A stretch of 64,000 nt of DNA from Sediminibacterium ginsengisoli (GTDB taxonomy: Bacteria > Bacteroidota > Bacteroidia > Chitinophagales > Chitinophagaceae): the NCBI GenBank assembly GCA_945901845.1, contig CAMDLR010000003.1, forward strand, positions 81,555 through 145,554, given 5' to 3'. Under the pieces are notes generated by a model that worked only from the letters and a program-made list of their open reading frames with translations, was not told where the DNA came from and did not search any database. Positions 27,340 through 37,011 of the stretch are shown in pieces. Both the position numbers and the translations under genes were made by a program. Positions within the stretch are counted from its first letter, which is position 1. Every line of letters starts with the position of its first letter.

Positions 27340-27717
27340 TTATTTTTTTGGAGCCACTACCTCACCACTAATGGTTAAAATGATAGGCTCTGTCACACCA
27401 ACTAATTTAACAGTAACACGCTTTGTAAAAGCACCCATGCTAGCTGCATTGTAGGTTACTTTGACAGTGCTTGATTTGCCTTTTAAAATAGGTTCTTTGG
27501 TTACTTCTGGAGTAGTGCAACCACATTCTGCAGTGCAATATTCAACAACCGCAGGCTTTGCGCCTGTATTGGTAAAGTTAAAAACGTGCGTTACTGGGGT
27601 GCCTTGCGCAATTTTACCAAAGTTAAAAGACCCTTCAGAAAATTTAATGTCTTGTTGTGCAAAAACGCTAGTTGAAACCGTAATGGCTAATAAAGTAAGT
27701 GCTAAAATCTTTTTCAT
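27340..27717 (-). CDS. DUF1573 exported protein
   Basis: Small exported protein of 125 residues. The ATG at 27717 starts a clean signal peptide (MKKILALTLL to SVFAQ); an upstream in-frame ATG at 27741 would add eight unlikely residues. The mature part is a single immunoglobulin-like DUF1573 domain with FNFGKIAQGTPVTHVF, the two-cysteine patch ECGCTTP and a final TISGEV strand. DUF1573 proteins are abundant in Bacteroidota and mostly of unknown function. It is monocistronic with its own terminator. Confidence 0.9.
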   Translation of the reverse strand: MKKILALTLLAITVSTSVFAQQDIKFSEGSFNFGKIAQGTPVTHVFNFTNTGAKPAVVEYCTAECGCTTPEVTKEPILKGKSSTVKVTYNAASMGAFTKRVTVKLVGVTEPIILTISGEVVAPKK

Positions 27718-27894
27718 ATAAGTGCTTTGTTTAAAGTACACTGTAAAAGTATTATATATAGTTCAATTTAGAGCCAAAATAGCCTTAAAAAAAGGCTAAA
27801 CCGTTAAAAAACGGGGTTGTTAAGGGTAGTTTGGATTTATCCCCAAAACTAAAATTCCCCTGTTCTATTGCTTTCCGAATGTTATTTTTGCTTC

Positions 27895-30279
27895 ATGAAC
27901 GCAACCGCTTTGCCAGAGCCCCAAGCCGAGATGTTATCCTTTGAAGGATTCCGTAATACGGTGATAGAGGATTATAAGATTTCCCTCATTAGTAGGGAGG
28001 TTAGTTTGCTGGGTAGAAGGGAAGTATTGACAGGTAAAGCCAAGTTTGGTATTTTTGGTGACGGTAAAGAAGTAGCGCAAGTTGCGCTGGCAAAATATTT
28101 TAAGAACGGAGATTTCAGATCTGGATATTATAGAGATCAAACTTTCATGTTTGCTGCGGGTATGGCAAGTGTAGAACAATATTTTTCTCAATTGTTTGCA
28201 GACCCTGATGGCAACAATGATATTTTTTGTGCGGGTAGACAAATGAGTTCTCATTTTGTTACACCAACCGTAGATAAAAATGGCAACTGGTTAGATCTAG
28301 TAAATAAAAAAAACACATCTGCAGATATGGCGCCTACAGCAGGCCAAATGCCCCGTGCATTGGGTCTAGCTTTTGCATCGAAATGTTTTAGAGAAGCGCA
28401 ACAAAAAAATCAATCGGAGCATACGCATTTAAGTAATCAGGGTAACGAAATTTGTTTTTGTACCATTGGTGATGCAAGTACTTCGGAAGGACACTTTTGG
28501 GAATCAATGAATGCGGCAGCAGTTTTGCAAGTTCCACTCGCAGTTTTTGTTTGGGATGATGGGTATGGCATTTCTGTCCCTAAAAATTTACAAACTACAA
28601 AGAGTTCGATTTCTGATGCGCTTGCGGGTATGCAAAAATTAGCAGACACCAACGGTATCGAAATATACAAAGTAAAAGCCTGGGATTATGCCGGCATGTG
28701 TGAAGTGTTTGAAGAAGGACTACAAAAAATTAGAGACACGCATACGCCAGCACTTTTTCATATCGAAGAGGTAACGCAGCCGCAGGGCCATTCTACAAGT
28801 GGTAGCCACGAGCGTTACAAATCTGCAGAGCGTTTAGCGTGGGAAAAAAACTGGGATTGTATAAAAAAAATGCGTGAGTGGATGTTAGCGTCTGGCCTCG
28901 CAACAATTACCGAATTAAATAATGTAGAAATAGAAGCAAAAGAGTATGTAAAAGAGGCTAAAGCAAATGCATGGGAAAAATTTATTGGTCCTATTCAAAC
29001 GCAGGCGCAAGAAGCTGTTCAAATCATTAACGGGCTACAAGTACTTCATCCAGCAGTACAACAAATTATTTCCGAATTATCAAGTACTAAGGAACCACTT
29101 CGTAGAGATGTTTTAAAAGCGCTTGCGCTCGTAAGTGATGCTGCTGTTGGAGTTAAAGGTGTCGAAAAAGTAAAGGAGTATGCGGCGCAATTAAAGCATG
29201 AAGCAGCTGGTCTATTCAATACCTATCTATACAACGAAGGTCCAAAATCGGCACTCCGTGTACCTGCATTGCAGGCTACATACGCTGCTGATGCCCCAAG
29301 TGTAAATGCTTACGAAGTACTAAATAAATATTTTGATGCACTCTTTGTTAGCAACAGTAAAGTGTATGCTTTTGGAGAAGACGTTGGATTTATTGGAGAT
29401 GTAAACCAAGGCTTTGCAGGACTTCAAGAAAAGCATGGCGCTGACCGAATTTCTGATACTGGTATCAGAGAGCTTACAATTGTAGGACAAGCCGTGGGTA
29501 TGGCTGTTAGAGGATTAAGGCCCATTGCAGAAATTCAGTACTTAGACTATTTACTCTATGGTTTACAACCCTTGAGTGATGATGTTGCTACCACGCATTA
29601 TAGAACCAATGGACAACAAAGTTGCCCTGTAATTATTAGAACAAGAGGGCATAGACTAGAAGGAATTTGGCACAGTGGATCACCTATGGGGATGATTGTA
29701 AATGCACTCCGAGGCATGTATGTTTGTGTGCCCCGCAATATGGTGCAAGCGGCAGGCATGTACAATACAATTTTAGAATCTAACGATCCGGCAATCGTTA
29801 TTGAATGTTTAAATGGTTACCGACTAAAAGAAAAATTACCCAATAATTTATTGGAATTTAAAGTGCCATTGGGCGTGCCAGAAATTATCAATGAAGGAAC
29901 CGATATTACCATTGTTTCATACGGTTCTATGCTCCGTATTATTGAAGAGGCGGTTGTTCGTTTAGCCGGTGAAGGAATTTCTGTAGAGCTTATTGATGTA
30001 CAAACCTTGCTTCCATTTGATATCAACCATAGTATTGTAAAATCATTGCAAAAAACCAATCGAATTTTATTTGTAGATGAAGATGTGCCTGGTGGTGCTA
30101 CTGCCTATATGTTTAACCATGTTATGGAAGAGCAAGGTGGTTACAAGTGGTTAGACGCAAGCCCTAAAACCCTTGCTGCAAAAGCACATAGACCAGCATA
30201 TGGTAGCGATGGAGATTACTTTAGTAAGCCCAATACAGAGGATGTAATTGAAGCGGTGAGAGCTGTTATAGCAGAATAA
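27895..30279 (+). CDS. Fused 2-oxoacid dehydrogenase E1 alpha-beta subunit
   Basis: Single-chain E1 of 794 residues catalysing the thiamine-diphosphate-dependent decarboxylation of a 2-oxoacid, probably branched-chain. Residues about 20-400 are the alpha half (TPP motif GDASTSEGHFWESMNAA near 202). Residues about 480-794 are the beta half (FGEDVGFIGDV, DTGIRELTIVGQAVG, LDYLLYGLQPL, and DEDVPGGATAYMF). The ATG at 27895 was chosen; a TTG at 27868 is an alternative. No E2 or E3 gene is adjacent. Fused E1 enzymes of this size are usual in Chitinophagaceae. Confidence 0.9.
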   Translation: MNATALPEPQAEMLSFEGFRNTVIEDYKISLISREVSLLGRREVLTGKAKFGIFGDGKEVAQVALAKYFKNGDFRSGYYRDQTFMFAAGMASVEQYFSQLFADPDGNNDIFCAGRQMSSHFVTPTVDKNGNWLDLVNKKNTSADMAPTAGQMPRALGLAFASKCFREAQQKNQSEHTHLSNQGNEICFCTIGDASTSEGHFWESMNAAAVLQVPLAVFVWDDGYGISVPKNLQTTKSSISDALAGMQKLADTNGIEIYKVKAWDYAGMCEVFEEGLQKIRDTHTPALFHIEEVTQPQGHSTSGSHERYKSAERLAWEKNWDCIKKMREWMLASGLATITELNNVEIEAKEYVKEAKANAWEKFIGPIQTQAQEAVQIINGLQVLHPAVQQIISELSSTKEPLRRDVLKALALVSDAAVGVKGVEKVKEYAAQLKHEAAGLFNTYLYNEGPKSALRVPALQATYAADAPSVNAYEVLNKYFDALFVSNSKVYAFGEDVGFIGDVNQGFAGLQEKHGADRISDTGIRELTIVGQAVGMAVRGLRPIAEIQYLDYLLYGLQPLSDDVATTHYRTNGQQSCPVIIRTRGHRLEGIWHSGSPMGMIVNALRGMYVCVPRNMVQAAGMYNTILESNDPAIVIECLNGYRLKEKLPNNLLEFKVPLGVPEIINEGTDITIVSYGSMLRIIEEAVVRLAGEGISVELIDVQTLLPFDINHSIVKSLQKTNRILFVDEDVPGGATAYMFNHVMEEQGGYKWLDASPKTLAAKAHRPAYGSDGDYFSKPNTEDVIEAVRAVIAE

Positions 30280-30294
30280 TAAACCACAAAGGTA

Positions 30295-31017
30295 TTATCC
30301 CATATTATGGAACACCTTGTTTACATCTTCGTCTTCCTCTAAACGGTCAATTAATTTACTAATTTCTTCTGCTTGCTCATCAGTTACTGGAACAGTAGTA
30401 CCCGGGATCCATTCAAACTCGGCGCTAATTACATTTAATTTTTTTGCCTCCAATTCTTTTTGAAGGTTACCAAAATCGGTAAAGGCGCATCTTAAAACAA
30501 TAATAGGATTGTCGTTGTCGTCGTTACTTTCTCCAAGCTCGTCGAGGCCGTGGTCAATTAATTCTAATTCTAAATCATCCATCACAATACCTTCTGGATT
30601 TAATTTAAAAACACCCATTTTTTTAAATTGAAAACTTACGCTTCCGCTATTGCCCATGGTACCACCACCTTTGTTAAAATGACTTTTTACGTTTGCCACA
30701 GTTCTTACGTGGTTATCGGTAGCAGTTTCAACTAATATAGCTACACCGTGTGGTGCATATCCCTCGTATAAAATTTCTTCGTAGTTAGAAGTGTCTTTGC
30801 CCATAGCGCGCTTAATGGCCGCTTCAACACGGTCTTTAGGCATACCTACACTACGTGCATTTTGGTAACATCTTCTTAAAGCAGGATTGTCGTCTGGATT
30901 GGGCCCACTCGATTTTACGGCAATTACAATTTCTTTACCAATGCGGGTAAATTGTTTTGCCATGCGATCAAAACGCTTGAACATGGTTGCTTTTCTAACC
31001 TCAAAAATCCTTCCCAT
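30295..31017 (-). CDS. YebC/PmpR family protein
   Basis: YebC/TACO1-family protein of 240 residues, known as a transcription regulator or ribosome-associated factor for proline-rich stretches. The opening [29 protein letters not shown] is the bacteroidal version of the usual start. [13 protein letters not shown] near residue 58, [14 protein letters not shown] near 84 and a [15 protein letters not shown] segment near 114 are diagnostic. The C-terminal tail [15 protein letters not shown] is typical. It is convergent with the E1 gene, whose stop lies 15 bases away. Confidence 0.94.
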   Translation of the reverse strand: MGRIFEVRKATMFKRFDRMAKQFTRIGKEIVIAVKSSGPNPDDNPALRRCYQNARSVGMPKDRVEAAIKRAMGKDTSNYEEILYEGYAPHGVAILVETATDNHVRTVANVKSHFNKGGGTMGNSGSVSFQFKKMGVFKLNPEGIVMDDLELELIDHGLDELGESNDDNDNPIIVLRCAFTDFGNLQKELEAKKLNVISAEFEWIPGTTVPVTDEQAEEISKLIDRLEEDEDVNKVFHNMG

Positions 31018-31050
31018 AGTGTTGTATTAATATGTGCAAAAATACGGCAA

Positions 31051-31085
31051 AAAAAATAGTCCCGAAGGTCGGGACTATTTTTTTT
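31051..31085 (-). terminator. Terminator of the amino acid permease gene
   Basis: A 9 bp stem (TAGTCCCGA with TCGGGACTA, three-base loop) is flanked by A and T runs on both sides, so it could work in both directions. It lies 16 bases beyond the permease stop and just upstream of yebC, which it insulates. Confidence 0.92.
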
Positions 31086-31100
31086 AATATAAGTACATAG

Positions 31101-32591
31101 TTAGTTTAACTTACTGTGTTTGCGGCTGTACACAAAGTATACAACGAGGCCTAAAATCATCCAGCCAAATGCTACTTTTAATGTTTGTCCGTCCAATGCA
31201 AAGATCATTGCAAGACAAATTAAAGCGCCTAAAATTGGAACTAATGGCACTAGCGGGGTCTTAAATGGTCTTTCCATTTCCGGTGATTTTACACGTAAAA
31301 TCCAAATACCAACACTTACAAGTACAAAGGCAAATAAGGTACCAAATGAAGTCAAATCTCCAGCTACGCTTCCTGGTACAAATGCCGCAAAAGCCCCTAC
31401 AAATACAAATAAGATCCAGTTAGATTTATAAGGCGTGCGGTATTTAGGGTGTAATTCGGAAAACACTTTTGGTAATAAACCATCATTTGCCATAGAAAAA
31501 AATACGCGTGATTGTCCCATTAACATTACCAGTATCACCGATGAGAAACCTGCAAGAATGGCAATGGTTACAGCCTTCGCTAACCAACCATAACCTGGCA
31601 TATATTCTGAAATGGCATAAGCTACTGATGCTTCTTTTCCTTTTGTAGGATCCACAAAATCTGTCCAAGGAGCAACGCCTGTTAATACATGTCCAAATAA
31701 GATGTATAAAATGGTACAAACAGCTAACGACCCAAGTATACCAATTGGCATATCTCTTTTTGGATTTTTTGCTTCCTGTGCTGCAGTTGAAACTGCATCA
31801 AAACCAATAAAGGCAAAAAATACGATCGCGGCACCGCCCAAAACCCCACCCCAGCCATGCTTAAACACACCCGAGTAATCTGCAATTACATTTTTGGCGC
31901 CATCTATAACCTTAGGCTGATCTGCAGGAATAAAATAAGGGTCATGATTTGCAGGATCAATAAACTGCCATCCTAGAACTATAAATATTATAACAATAGC
32001 CACTTTTACAAATACAATAACTGCATTTACCATAGCAGACTCTTGTGTTCCTTTAATTAGCAACAAGGTTAATAATAATAAAATAATCAAAGCAGGTGCG
32101 TTCATAATACCATGTTGCACTGTACCATTAGCATTTGCAAAACTTTCAAATGGAGAGTGACACCATTCATACGGTATTCGGTCCCCCAGTAGCTTGTTTA
32201 AATATTCACTCCACGCAATAGAAACAGTTGCTGCTCCTAAAGCATATTCCATAATTAATGCCCAACCAATAATCCATGCAACGGTTTCTCCCATGGTAAC
32301 ATAAGAGTATGCATAGGCACTACCTGAAATAGGGATCATGGCAGCAAACTCTGCGTAACATAAACCTGCAAATGCACAACCTATGGCTGCAATAATAAAT
32401 GATATTGTAACGGCTGGTCCCGCAGCTTGTCCTGCAGCAGCTGCTGTTCTCACAAATAAACCTGCTCCAATAATTGCACCAACGCCTAAAGCAACAAGGT
32501 TACCTGCACCTAGTGTGCGTTTAAGGCCCTTACCACCATCTTCTGCTTGTGCTAACATGGCAGATAAATCCTTTTTTCTGAATAAACTCAT
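31101..32591 (-). CDS. APC-family amino acid permease
   Basis: Inner-membrane transporter of 496 residues from the cationic amino acid transporter-like branch of the APC superfamily. It opens with a short cytoplasmic stretch, then the family motif GVGAIIGAGLFV near residue 36. FIGFDAVSTAAQEAKNPKRDMPIGI near 265 is a second hallmark. About twelve to fourteen hydrophobic segments fit. Substrate is not readable. It is monocistronic between a terminator and a divergent intergenic region. Confidence 0.92.
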   Translation of the reverse strand: MSLFRKKDLSAMLAQAEDGGKGLKRTLGAGNLVALGVGAIIGAGLFVRTAAAAGQAAGPAVTISFIIAAIGCAFAGLCYAEFAAMIPISGSAYAYSYVTMGETVAWIIGWALIMEYALGAATVSIAWSEYLNKLLGDRIPYEWCHSPFESFANANGTVQHGIMNAPALIILLLLTLLLIKGTQESAMVNAVIVFVKVAIVIIFIVLGWQFIDPANHDPYFIPADQPKVIDGAKNVIADYSGVFKHGWGGVLGGAAIVFFAFIGFDAVSTAAQEAKNPKRDMPIGILGSLAVCTILYILFGHVLTGVAPWTDFVDPTKGKEASVAYAISEYMPGYGWLAKAVTIAILAGFSSVILVMLMGQSRVFFSMANDGLLPKVFSELHPKYRTPYKSNWILFVFVGAFAAFVPGSVAGDLTSFGTLFAFVLVSVGIWILRVKSPEMERPFKTPLVPLVPILGALICLAMIFALDGQTLKVAFGWMILGLVVYFVYSRKHSKLN

Positions 32592-32736
32592 AATTTTTGG
32601 GTTTGATTTCTAATCAATTGATGTCGAAAAATAGTACTTTTTTCTCAAAATCGCCCTCATTTTTTACAAAAATGATGAACTGGGCAACTGCTTTTTTTTA
32701 GTACTTAAGTCTTATATTGCAATACTTATATACCTT
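32592..32736. promoter_or_regulatory. Divergent intergenic region between permease and symporter
   Basis: These 145 bases carry the promoters of two divergent transporter genes. The heptamer AGTACTT occurs twice (near 32633 and 32699), each next to a T run, and TCATTTTT-AAAAATGA near 32659-32675 can form a hairpin. No clear -33/-7 pair was found. Confidence 0.4.
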
Positions 32737-33990
32737 ATGAAAAAATCTAATAAATTAACCCTCTACATTGTAATTGCAATGGTTGCTGGGGTCATTCTTG
32801 GTTATTTTGTGCATCAAAATAGTGAGCCTGCATTTATTCAATCTTTCTCGAAAAATTTAAAGCTACTAACTACCATATTTTTAAGACTGGTTCAAATGAT
32901 TATTGCGCCGCTTGTTTTTTCTACGCTTGTTGTAGGAATTGCCAAATTAGGTGATTTAAAAACAGTTGGAAGAGTTGGAGGCAAAGCACTATTGTGGTTT
33001 TTCACAGCCTCGCTTATTAGTTTATTGATTGGACTCGTACTTGTTAATGTGTTCCAGCCAGGAACAGGGATTGATTTAAGCAATGCCGATATGAGTGGTG
33101 CGCAAGAGCTAGTAGGCAAAACACAAGAGTTTAGTATTCAAAAATTTATAGAACACGTATTTCCAAAAAGTGTTGTTGACGCCATGGCCAATAACGAAAT
33201 TTTACAACTTGTAATTTTTAGTATCTTTTTTGGTGTAGCAGCTGCCTCAATGGGTGAAAAAGCGTCTATTGTTGTTAAAGCTTTGGATGCTGTTGCGCAC
33301 GTGATTTTAAAAATGGTAGGCTACGTAATGAATTTTGCACCACTTGGTGTGTTTGGTGCAATTGCTGCCGTGATTGCGACCAAAGGGCTTGACGTATTTG
33401 TTTTTTATGGCAAATACCTTTTGTATTTTATTATTGGTATCGCTACATTATGGGCTGTTCTTTTGTTGGTTGGCTTTTTAATTTTAGGCAAGCGTTTGCC
33501 AGGACTGTTAAAAGCGATTTCCCCGCCATTAATTATTGCATTTAGCACCACCAGTAGCGAAGCGGTATTTCCTAAATTAACCGAAGAACTAGAAAAGTTT
33601 GGTTGCAAAGACAAAATTGTCTCTTTCATATTACCATTAGGCTATTCCTTTAATTTAGATGGTAGTATGATGTATATGACATTTGCTAGCCTTGCTATTG
33701 CACAAGCTTATGGCATTCATATCGATATTGGTACGCAGCTTACCATGCTTATTGTACTCATGCTTACTAGTAAAGGTATTGCGGGTGTTCCGCGTGCATC
33801 ACTTGTAGTGGTAACAGCTACTTGCGCGATGTTTAATATTCCGCCAGAAGGTATTGCGCTTATTTTGCCAATCGATCATTTTTGTGACATGTTTAGATCC
33901 GCTACCAATGTACTAGGTAATGCGCTTGCGACAAGTGCTGTAAGTAAATGGGAGGGCTCATTAGAAAATCCGACAGAAGTTACTGTTTAA
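32737..33990 (+). CDS. Dicarboxylate/amino acid:cation symporter
   Basis: DAACS-family (GltP/DctA) transporter of 417 residues taking up glutamate, aspartate or C4-dicarboxylates with protons or sodium. Hallmarks are the FSTTSSEAVFPKL hairpin near residue 269, the SFNLDGSMMYM motif near 305 and LTSKGIAGVPRAS near 347, followed by LILPIDHFCDMFRSATNVLGN, where the Asp/Arg/Asn residues contact substrate and cation. A clear AT-rich leader precedes the ATG. Confidence 0.93.
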   Translation: MKKSNKLTLYIVIAMVAGVILGYFVHQNSEPAFIQSFSKNLKLLTTIFLRLVQMIIAPLVFSTLVVGIAKLGDLKTVGRVGGKALLWFFTASLISLLIGLVLVNVFQPGTGIDLSNADMSGAQELVGKTQEFSIQKFIEHVFPKSVVDAMANNEILQLVIFSIFFGVAAASMGEKASIVVKALDAVAHVILKMVGYVMNFAPLGVFGAIAAVIATKGLDVFVFYGKYLLYFIIGIATLWAVLLLVGFLILGKRLPGLLKAISPPLIIAFSTTSSEAVFPKLTEELEKFGCKDKIVSFILPLGYSFNLDGSMMYMTFASLAIAQAYGIHIDIGTQLTMLIVLMLTSKGIAGVPRASLVVVTATCAMFNIPPEGIALILPIDHFCDMFRSATNVLGNALATSAVSKWEGSLENPTEVTV

Positions 33991-34010
33991 CTAAATATTA
34001 AATTGTTGCC

Positions 34011-34685
34011 ATGTTCTTATTAGATGCTTTTCATTGGAGTCAATTATTACAACCTCAGTTTTATATTGAGCATGGTGGTTTGTGGCTCATACTGCTCGTT
34101 GTATTTGCAGAAACTGGACTCTTTGCTGGCTTTTTTTTACCAGGAGATAGTTTGCTTTTTGTAGCAGGTATTTATAGTACCAACTTAGCTGCAGAACTTT
34201 GGTCGACCGGCAATGAGTTCACTGATTTATTTTTATTGATGGGCCTTATTGCAGCTGCAGGTATTGCAGGTAACGCAACGGGCTATTGGTTTGGTAAAAA
34301 AGTAGGCCCTGCCATGTTTAGTTGGAAAGAAAATTTATTGTTTAAAAGAAAATATTTAATACAAGCCCAGGATTTTTACAATAAACATGGAGGCGGTGCT
34401 ATTATTGTAGCTAGGTTTATTCCAATTGTAAGAACCTTTGCACCTATTGTGGCTGGTATTGTTGGCATGGATCAAAAAAAGTTTGTGAGCTTTAATGTTA
34501 TTGGATCCATTGCTTGGGTATTTAGCATGTTGTTTTCAGGCCACTTTTTACAGAAATGGATTTTAAGTGAGTTTGGTTTTGATTTAAAAAATCATTTAGA
34601 AATAATTGTATTGGGCATTGTATTTTTTACAACGGCACCTGTAATTATTAAACTCTTTTTTGGAAAATCTAATAAAGCTTCATGA
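34011..34685 (+). CDS. DedA family membrane protein
   Basis: SNARE-associated / DedA (VTT) membrane protein of 224 residues, a family involved in flipping undecaprenyl phosphate or phospholipids and in membrane homeostasis. Motifs are ETGLFAGFFLPGDSLLFVAG near residue 33, GYWFGKKVG near 92 and RFIPIVRTFAPIVAG near 142. Its stop overlaps the start of the MFS gene by four bases (ATGA), so the two are coupled. Confidence 0.92.
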   Translation: MFLLDAFHWSQLLQPQFYIEHGGLWLILLVVFAETGLFAGFFLPGDSLLFVAGIYSTNLAAELWSTGNEFTDLFLLMGLIAAAGIAGNATGYWFGKKVGPAMFSWKENLLFKRKYLIQAQDFYNKHGGGAIIVARFIPIVRTFAPIVAGIVGMDQKKFVSFNVIGSIAWVFSMLFSGHFLQKWILSEFGFDLKNHLEIIVLGIVFFTTAPVIIKLFFGKSNKAS

Positions 34686-35926
34686 CACAAGCAACAGAAA
34701 AAAAAATATCCATTTTTTCGCTTCCTGTTATTGTAGCAGCATTAGGTTATTTTGTTGACATCTACGATTTATTGTTGTTTACAATTGTTAAAAAAACAAG
34801 TATGCTCGGTGTAGGTTCTACAGAAGCCACACTTTTTGATGATAGCACACGCGTTATTAATTGGCAAATGACGGGTCTTTTATTAGGCGGTATTATTTGG
34901 GGTATGCTCGCCGATAAAAAAGGCAGATTAAGTGTACTTTTTGGTTCTATCATTTTATATTCTACCGCCAATTTTGCAACAGGGTTTGTAACAAGTGTAG
35001 ATCAATATGCTTGGGCTCGTTTTATTGGAGGCCTTGGCCTTGCCGGTGAACTTGGCGCAGGTATTACACTAGTAAGTGAACTGCTTCCTAAAAATAAAAG
35101 GGGCGTTGGCACTTCACTTGTGGCCGGTATTGGACTCTTTGGTGCCGTGGCTGCATACTTTACGTATCAGTACACACAGGATTGGCGTTTATGTTACAAA
35201 ATAGGAGGCGTGCTTGGTATTTGCTTATTATTACTTCGCGTTAAAGTAGCTGAGTCTGGCATGTTTGCTACAGCAAAAGCTTCGGAAGTAGTAAAAGGAA
35301 ACTTTTTCATGCTCATTAATAATGGCAAGCGCTTTAAAAAATATTTTGTTGCCATTTTAATTGGCTTACCAACTTGGTATGTGATTGGTATATTGCTCAA
35401 TCAAAGTGATCGTTTTGGTAAAGCCATGTTTAATAGTATGACTATCGATTCTGGGAGAGCCATTATGTTTGGATATGTTGGTATCGCCGTTGGCGATATT
35501 TTAATAGGACTTGTCAGTCAATATTTTAAGAGTCGAAAAAAAGCACTCCTTTTATTTTATGGATTTACCCTTGTTGGTTTGATCTTTTATTTTAGCGGGT
35601 TTAATAATTCTGATACCAGCATGTATTGGATTGCCTTGTGGCTAGGCTTTAGTACTGGTTTTTGGGCCATATTTGTAACCATGGGAGCAGAGCAGTTTGG
35701 CACCAATTTGCGCGCAACGGCTGCCACTACCATACCTAATATGGTGCGTGGAGCACTTCCTTTAATTAATATGCTCTTTTTAGATTTGTTTCAAAAATCA
35801 TGGCACTGGTCCATTGTATATAGCGGCATTGTAACTGGTATTATTGTTATGTGTATTGCTTTTACAGCCTATGTCTTTACCGAAGAAACATTCCATAAAG
35901 ATTTAGATTATATGGAACTGGACTAA
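34682..35926 (+). CDS. MFS transporter (sugar-porter-like)
   Basis: Twelve-segment MFS protein of 414 residues. The inter-helix motif ADKKGRLSVLFGS near residue 77 and GLGLAGELGAGITLVSELLPKNKRG near 118 correspond to the MFS loop motifs. It is not closely similar to the two uronate-type transporters. Substrate is unknown. It is translationally coupled to dedA, and the GT9 gene follows 15 bases later, which suggests an envelope-related operon. Confidence 0.88.
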   Translation: MTQATEKKISIFSLPVIVAALGYFVDIYDLLLFTIVKKTSMLGVGSTEATLFDDSTRVINWQMTGLLLGGIIWGMLADKKGRLSVLFGSIILYSTANFATGFVTSVDQYAWARFIGGLGLAGELGAGITLVSELLPKNKRGVGTSLVAGIGLFGAVAAYFTYQYTQDWRLCYKIGGVLGICLLLLRVKVAESGMFATAKASEVVKGNFFMLINNGKRFKKYFVAILIGLPTWYVIGILLNQSDRFGKAMFNSMTIDSGRAIMFGYVGIAVGDILIGLVSQYFKSRKKALLLFYGFTLVGLIFYFSGFNNSDTSMYWIALWLGFSTGFWAIFVTMGAEQFGTNLRATAATTIPNMVRGALPLINMLFLDLFQKSWHWSIVYSGIVTGIIVMCIAFTAYVFTEETFHKDLDYMELD

Positions 35927-35941
35927 TCAATACATCCCAAA

Positions 35942-36952
35942 ATGAAATTTTTAGTAATCCGCTTTTCTTCTATTGGAGACATCGTTTTAACAACGGCAGC
36001 TATTCGTTGTTTAAAACAGCAGGTGCCGGATGCAGAAATTCATTTTTTAACCAAAGAAAGCTTTAAGGCGGTAACAATTCATAATCCGTACATACATACT
36101 TTCCATTATTTTACTGAAGATCTTGGTGCTACCATTAAAGAATTACAGCAAGAAAACTTTGATTATATCATTGATTTTCATAAAAACTTTAGAACCTGGC
36201 GTATTAAAACAGCACTAAAAGTGCCAGCATTAACGTATCAAAAATTAAGCTTTCATAAATTTTTATTGACAAAGCTTGGTATTAAAAATAAAATTCCTTC
36301 ACGTCATATTGTAGACCGGTGCATCGATACACTAGCACCACTGGGTGTACAAAATGATGGCAAAGGGCTTGATTATTTTATTGCCCCAGAGAACCATATT
36401 AAAGCAGAAGACTTACCCACAGCGCATAGCGCTGGTTACGTAGCCGTTGTTATTGGGGCATCGTATGCCACCAAAAAAATGCCACTCCTAAAATTACAGC
36501 AGCTTTGTAAAAAAATTAATTTTCCTATTGTTTTAGTAGGTGGTAAAGAAGATGCCAAAGAAGGAGATGCTGTGGCCGCTATTGACTCAATAAAAATTTA
36601 CAATGCCTGTGGTAAGTTTAGTTTAAACGAATCGGCAAGTATTGTTCAAAAGTCTCGTCTTGTTATTTCTCATGATACTGGCCTGCAATACATTGCTTGT
36701 GCCTTTAATAAACCCGTGCTGGCCATTTGGGGTGCCACGTCTCCTATGCTTCAAGTAGCGCCTTATTATGGCGAAGCTTCTTTGCAGGCACTTGGTTTAA
36801 GTAAACCGCCGTATCAAAATTTTATCGTACCACATTTGTCTTGCCAACCCTGTTCCAATTACGGCACAAAAAAATGCCCCAAAGGTCATTTTAATTGTAT
36901 GATGCTACAAGACACGACAGCAATTGCTGCAGCCGTAGAAAAATATTTATAG
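35942..36952 (+). CDS. Glycosyltransferase family 9 (heptosyltransferase-like)
   Basis: GT9 enzyme of 336 residues that adds a sugar from a nucleotide donor to the LPS core on the cytoplasmic face. Typical start RFSSIGDIVLTTAAIRCLKQ and DAEIHFLTKES, then a C-terminal donor-binding part with ISHDTGLQYIACAFNKPVLAIWG near residue 240. A Cys-rich end (SCQPCSNYGTKKCPKGHFNCM) is common in this family. The bacterium has no obvious heptose genes here, so the sugar is open. Confidence 0.9.
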   Translation: MKFLVIRFSSIGDIVLTTAAIRCLKQQVPDAEIHFLTKESFKAVTIHNPYIHTFHYFTEDLGATIKELQQENFDYIIDFHKNFRTWRIKTALKVPALTYQKLSFHKFLLTKLGIKNKIPSRHIVDRCIDTLAPLGVQNDGKGLDYFIAPENHIKAEDLPTAHSAGYVAVVIGASYATKKMPLLKLQQLCKKINFPIVLVGGKEDAKEGDAVAAIDSIKIYNACGKFSLNESASIVQKSRLVISHDTGLQYIACAFNKPVLAIWGATSPMLQVAPYYGEASLQALGLSKPPYQNFIVPHLSCQPCSNYGTKKCPKGHFNCMMLQDTTAIAAAVEKYL

Positions 36953-37011
36953 ATATTGCTGGTTTGGTTAAACCTTTTTTTTTTGGTTTGGTCAAAGTGT
37001 AAATTCGCCTT

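Noticed and set aside
27868..27894. TTG start for the E1 fusion
   Set aside because: It would add nine residues with no family counterpart; the ATG at 27895 is sufficient.
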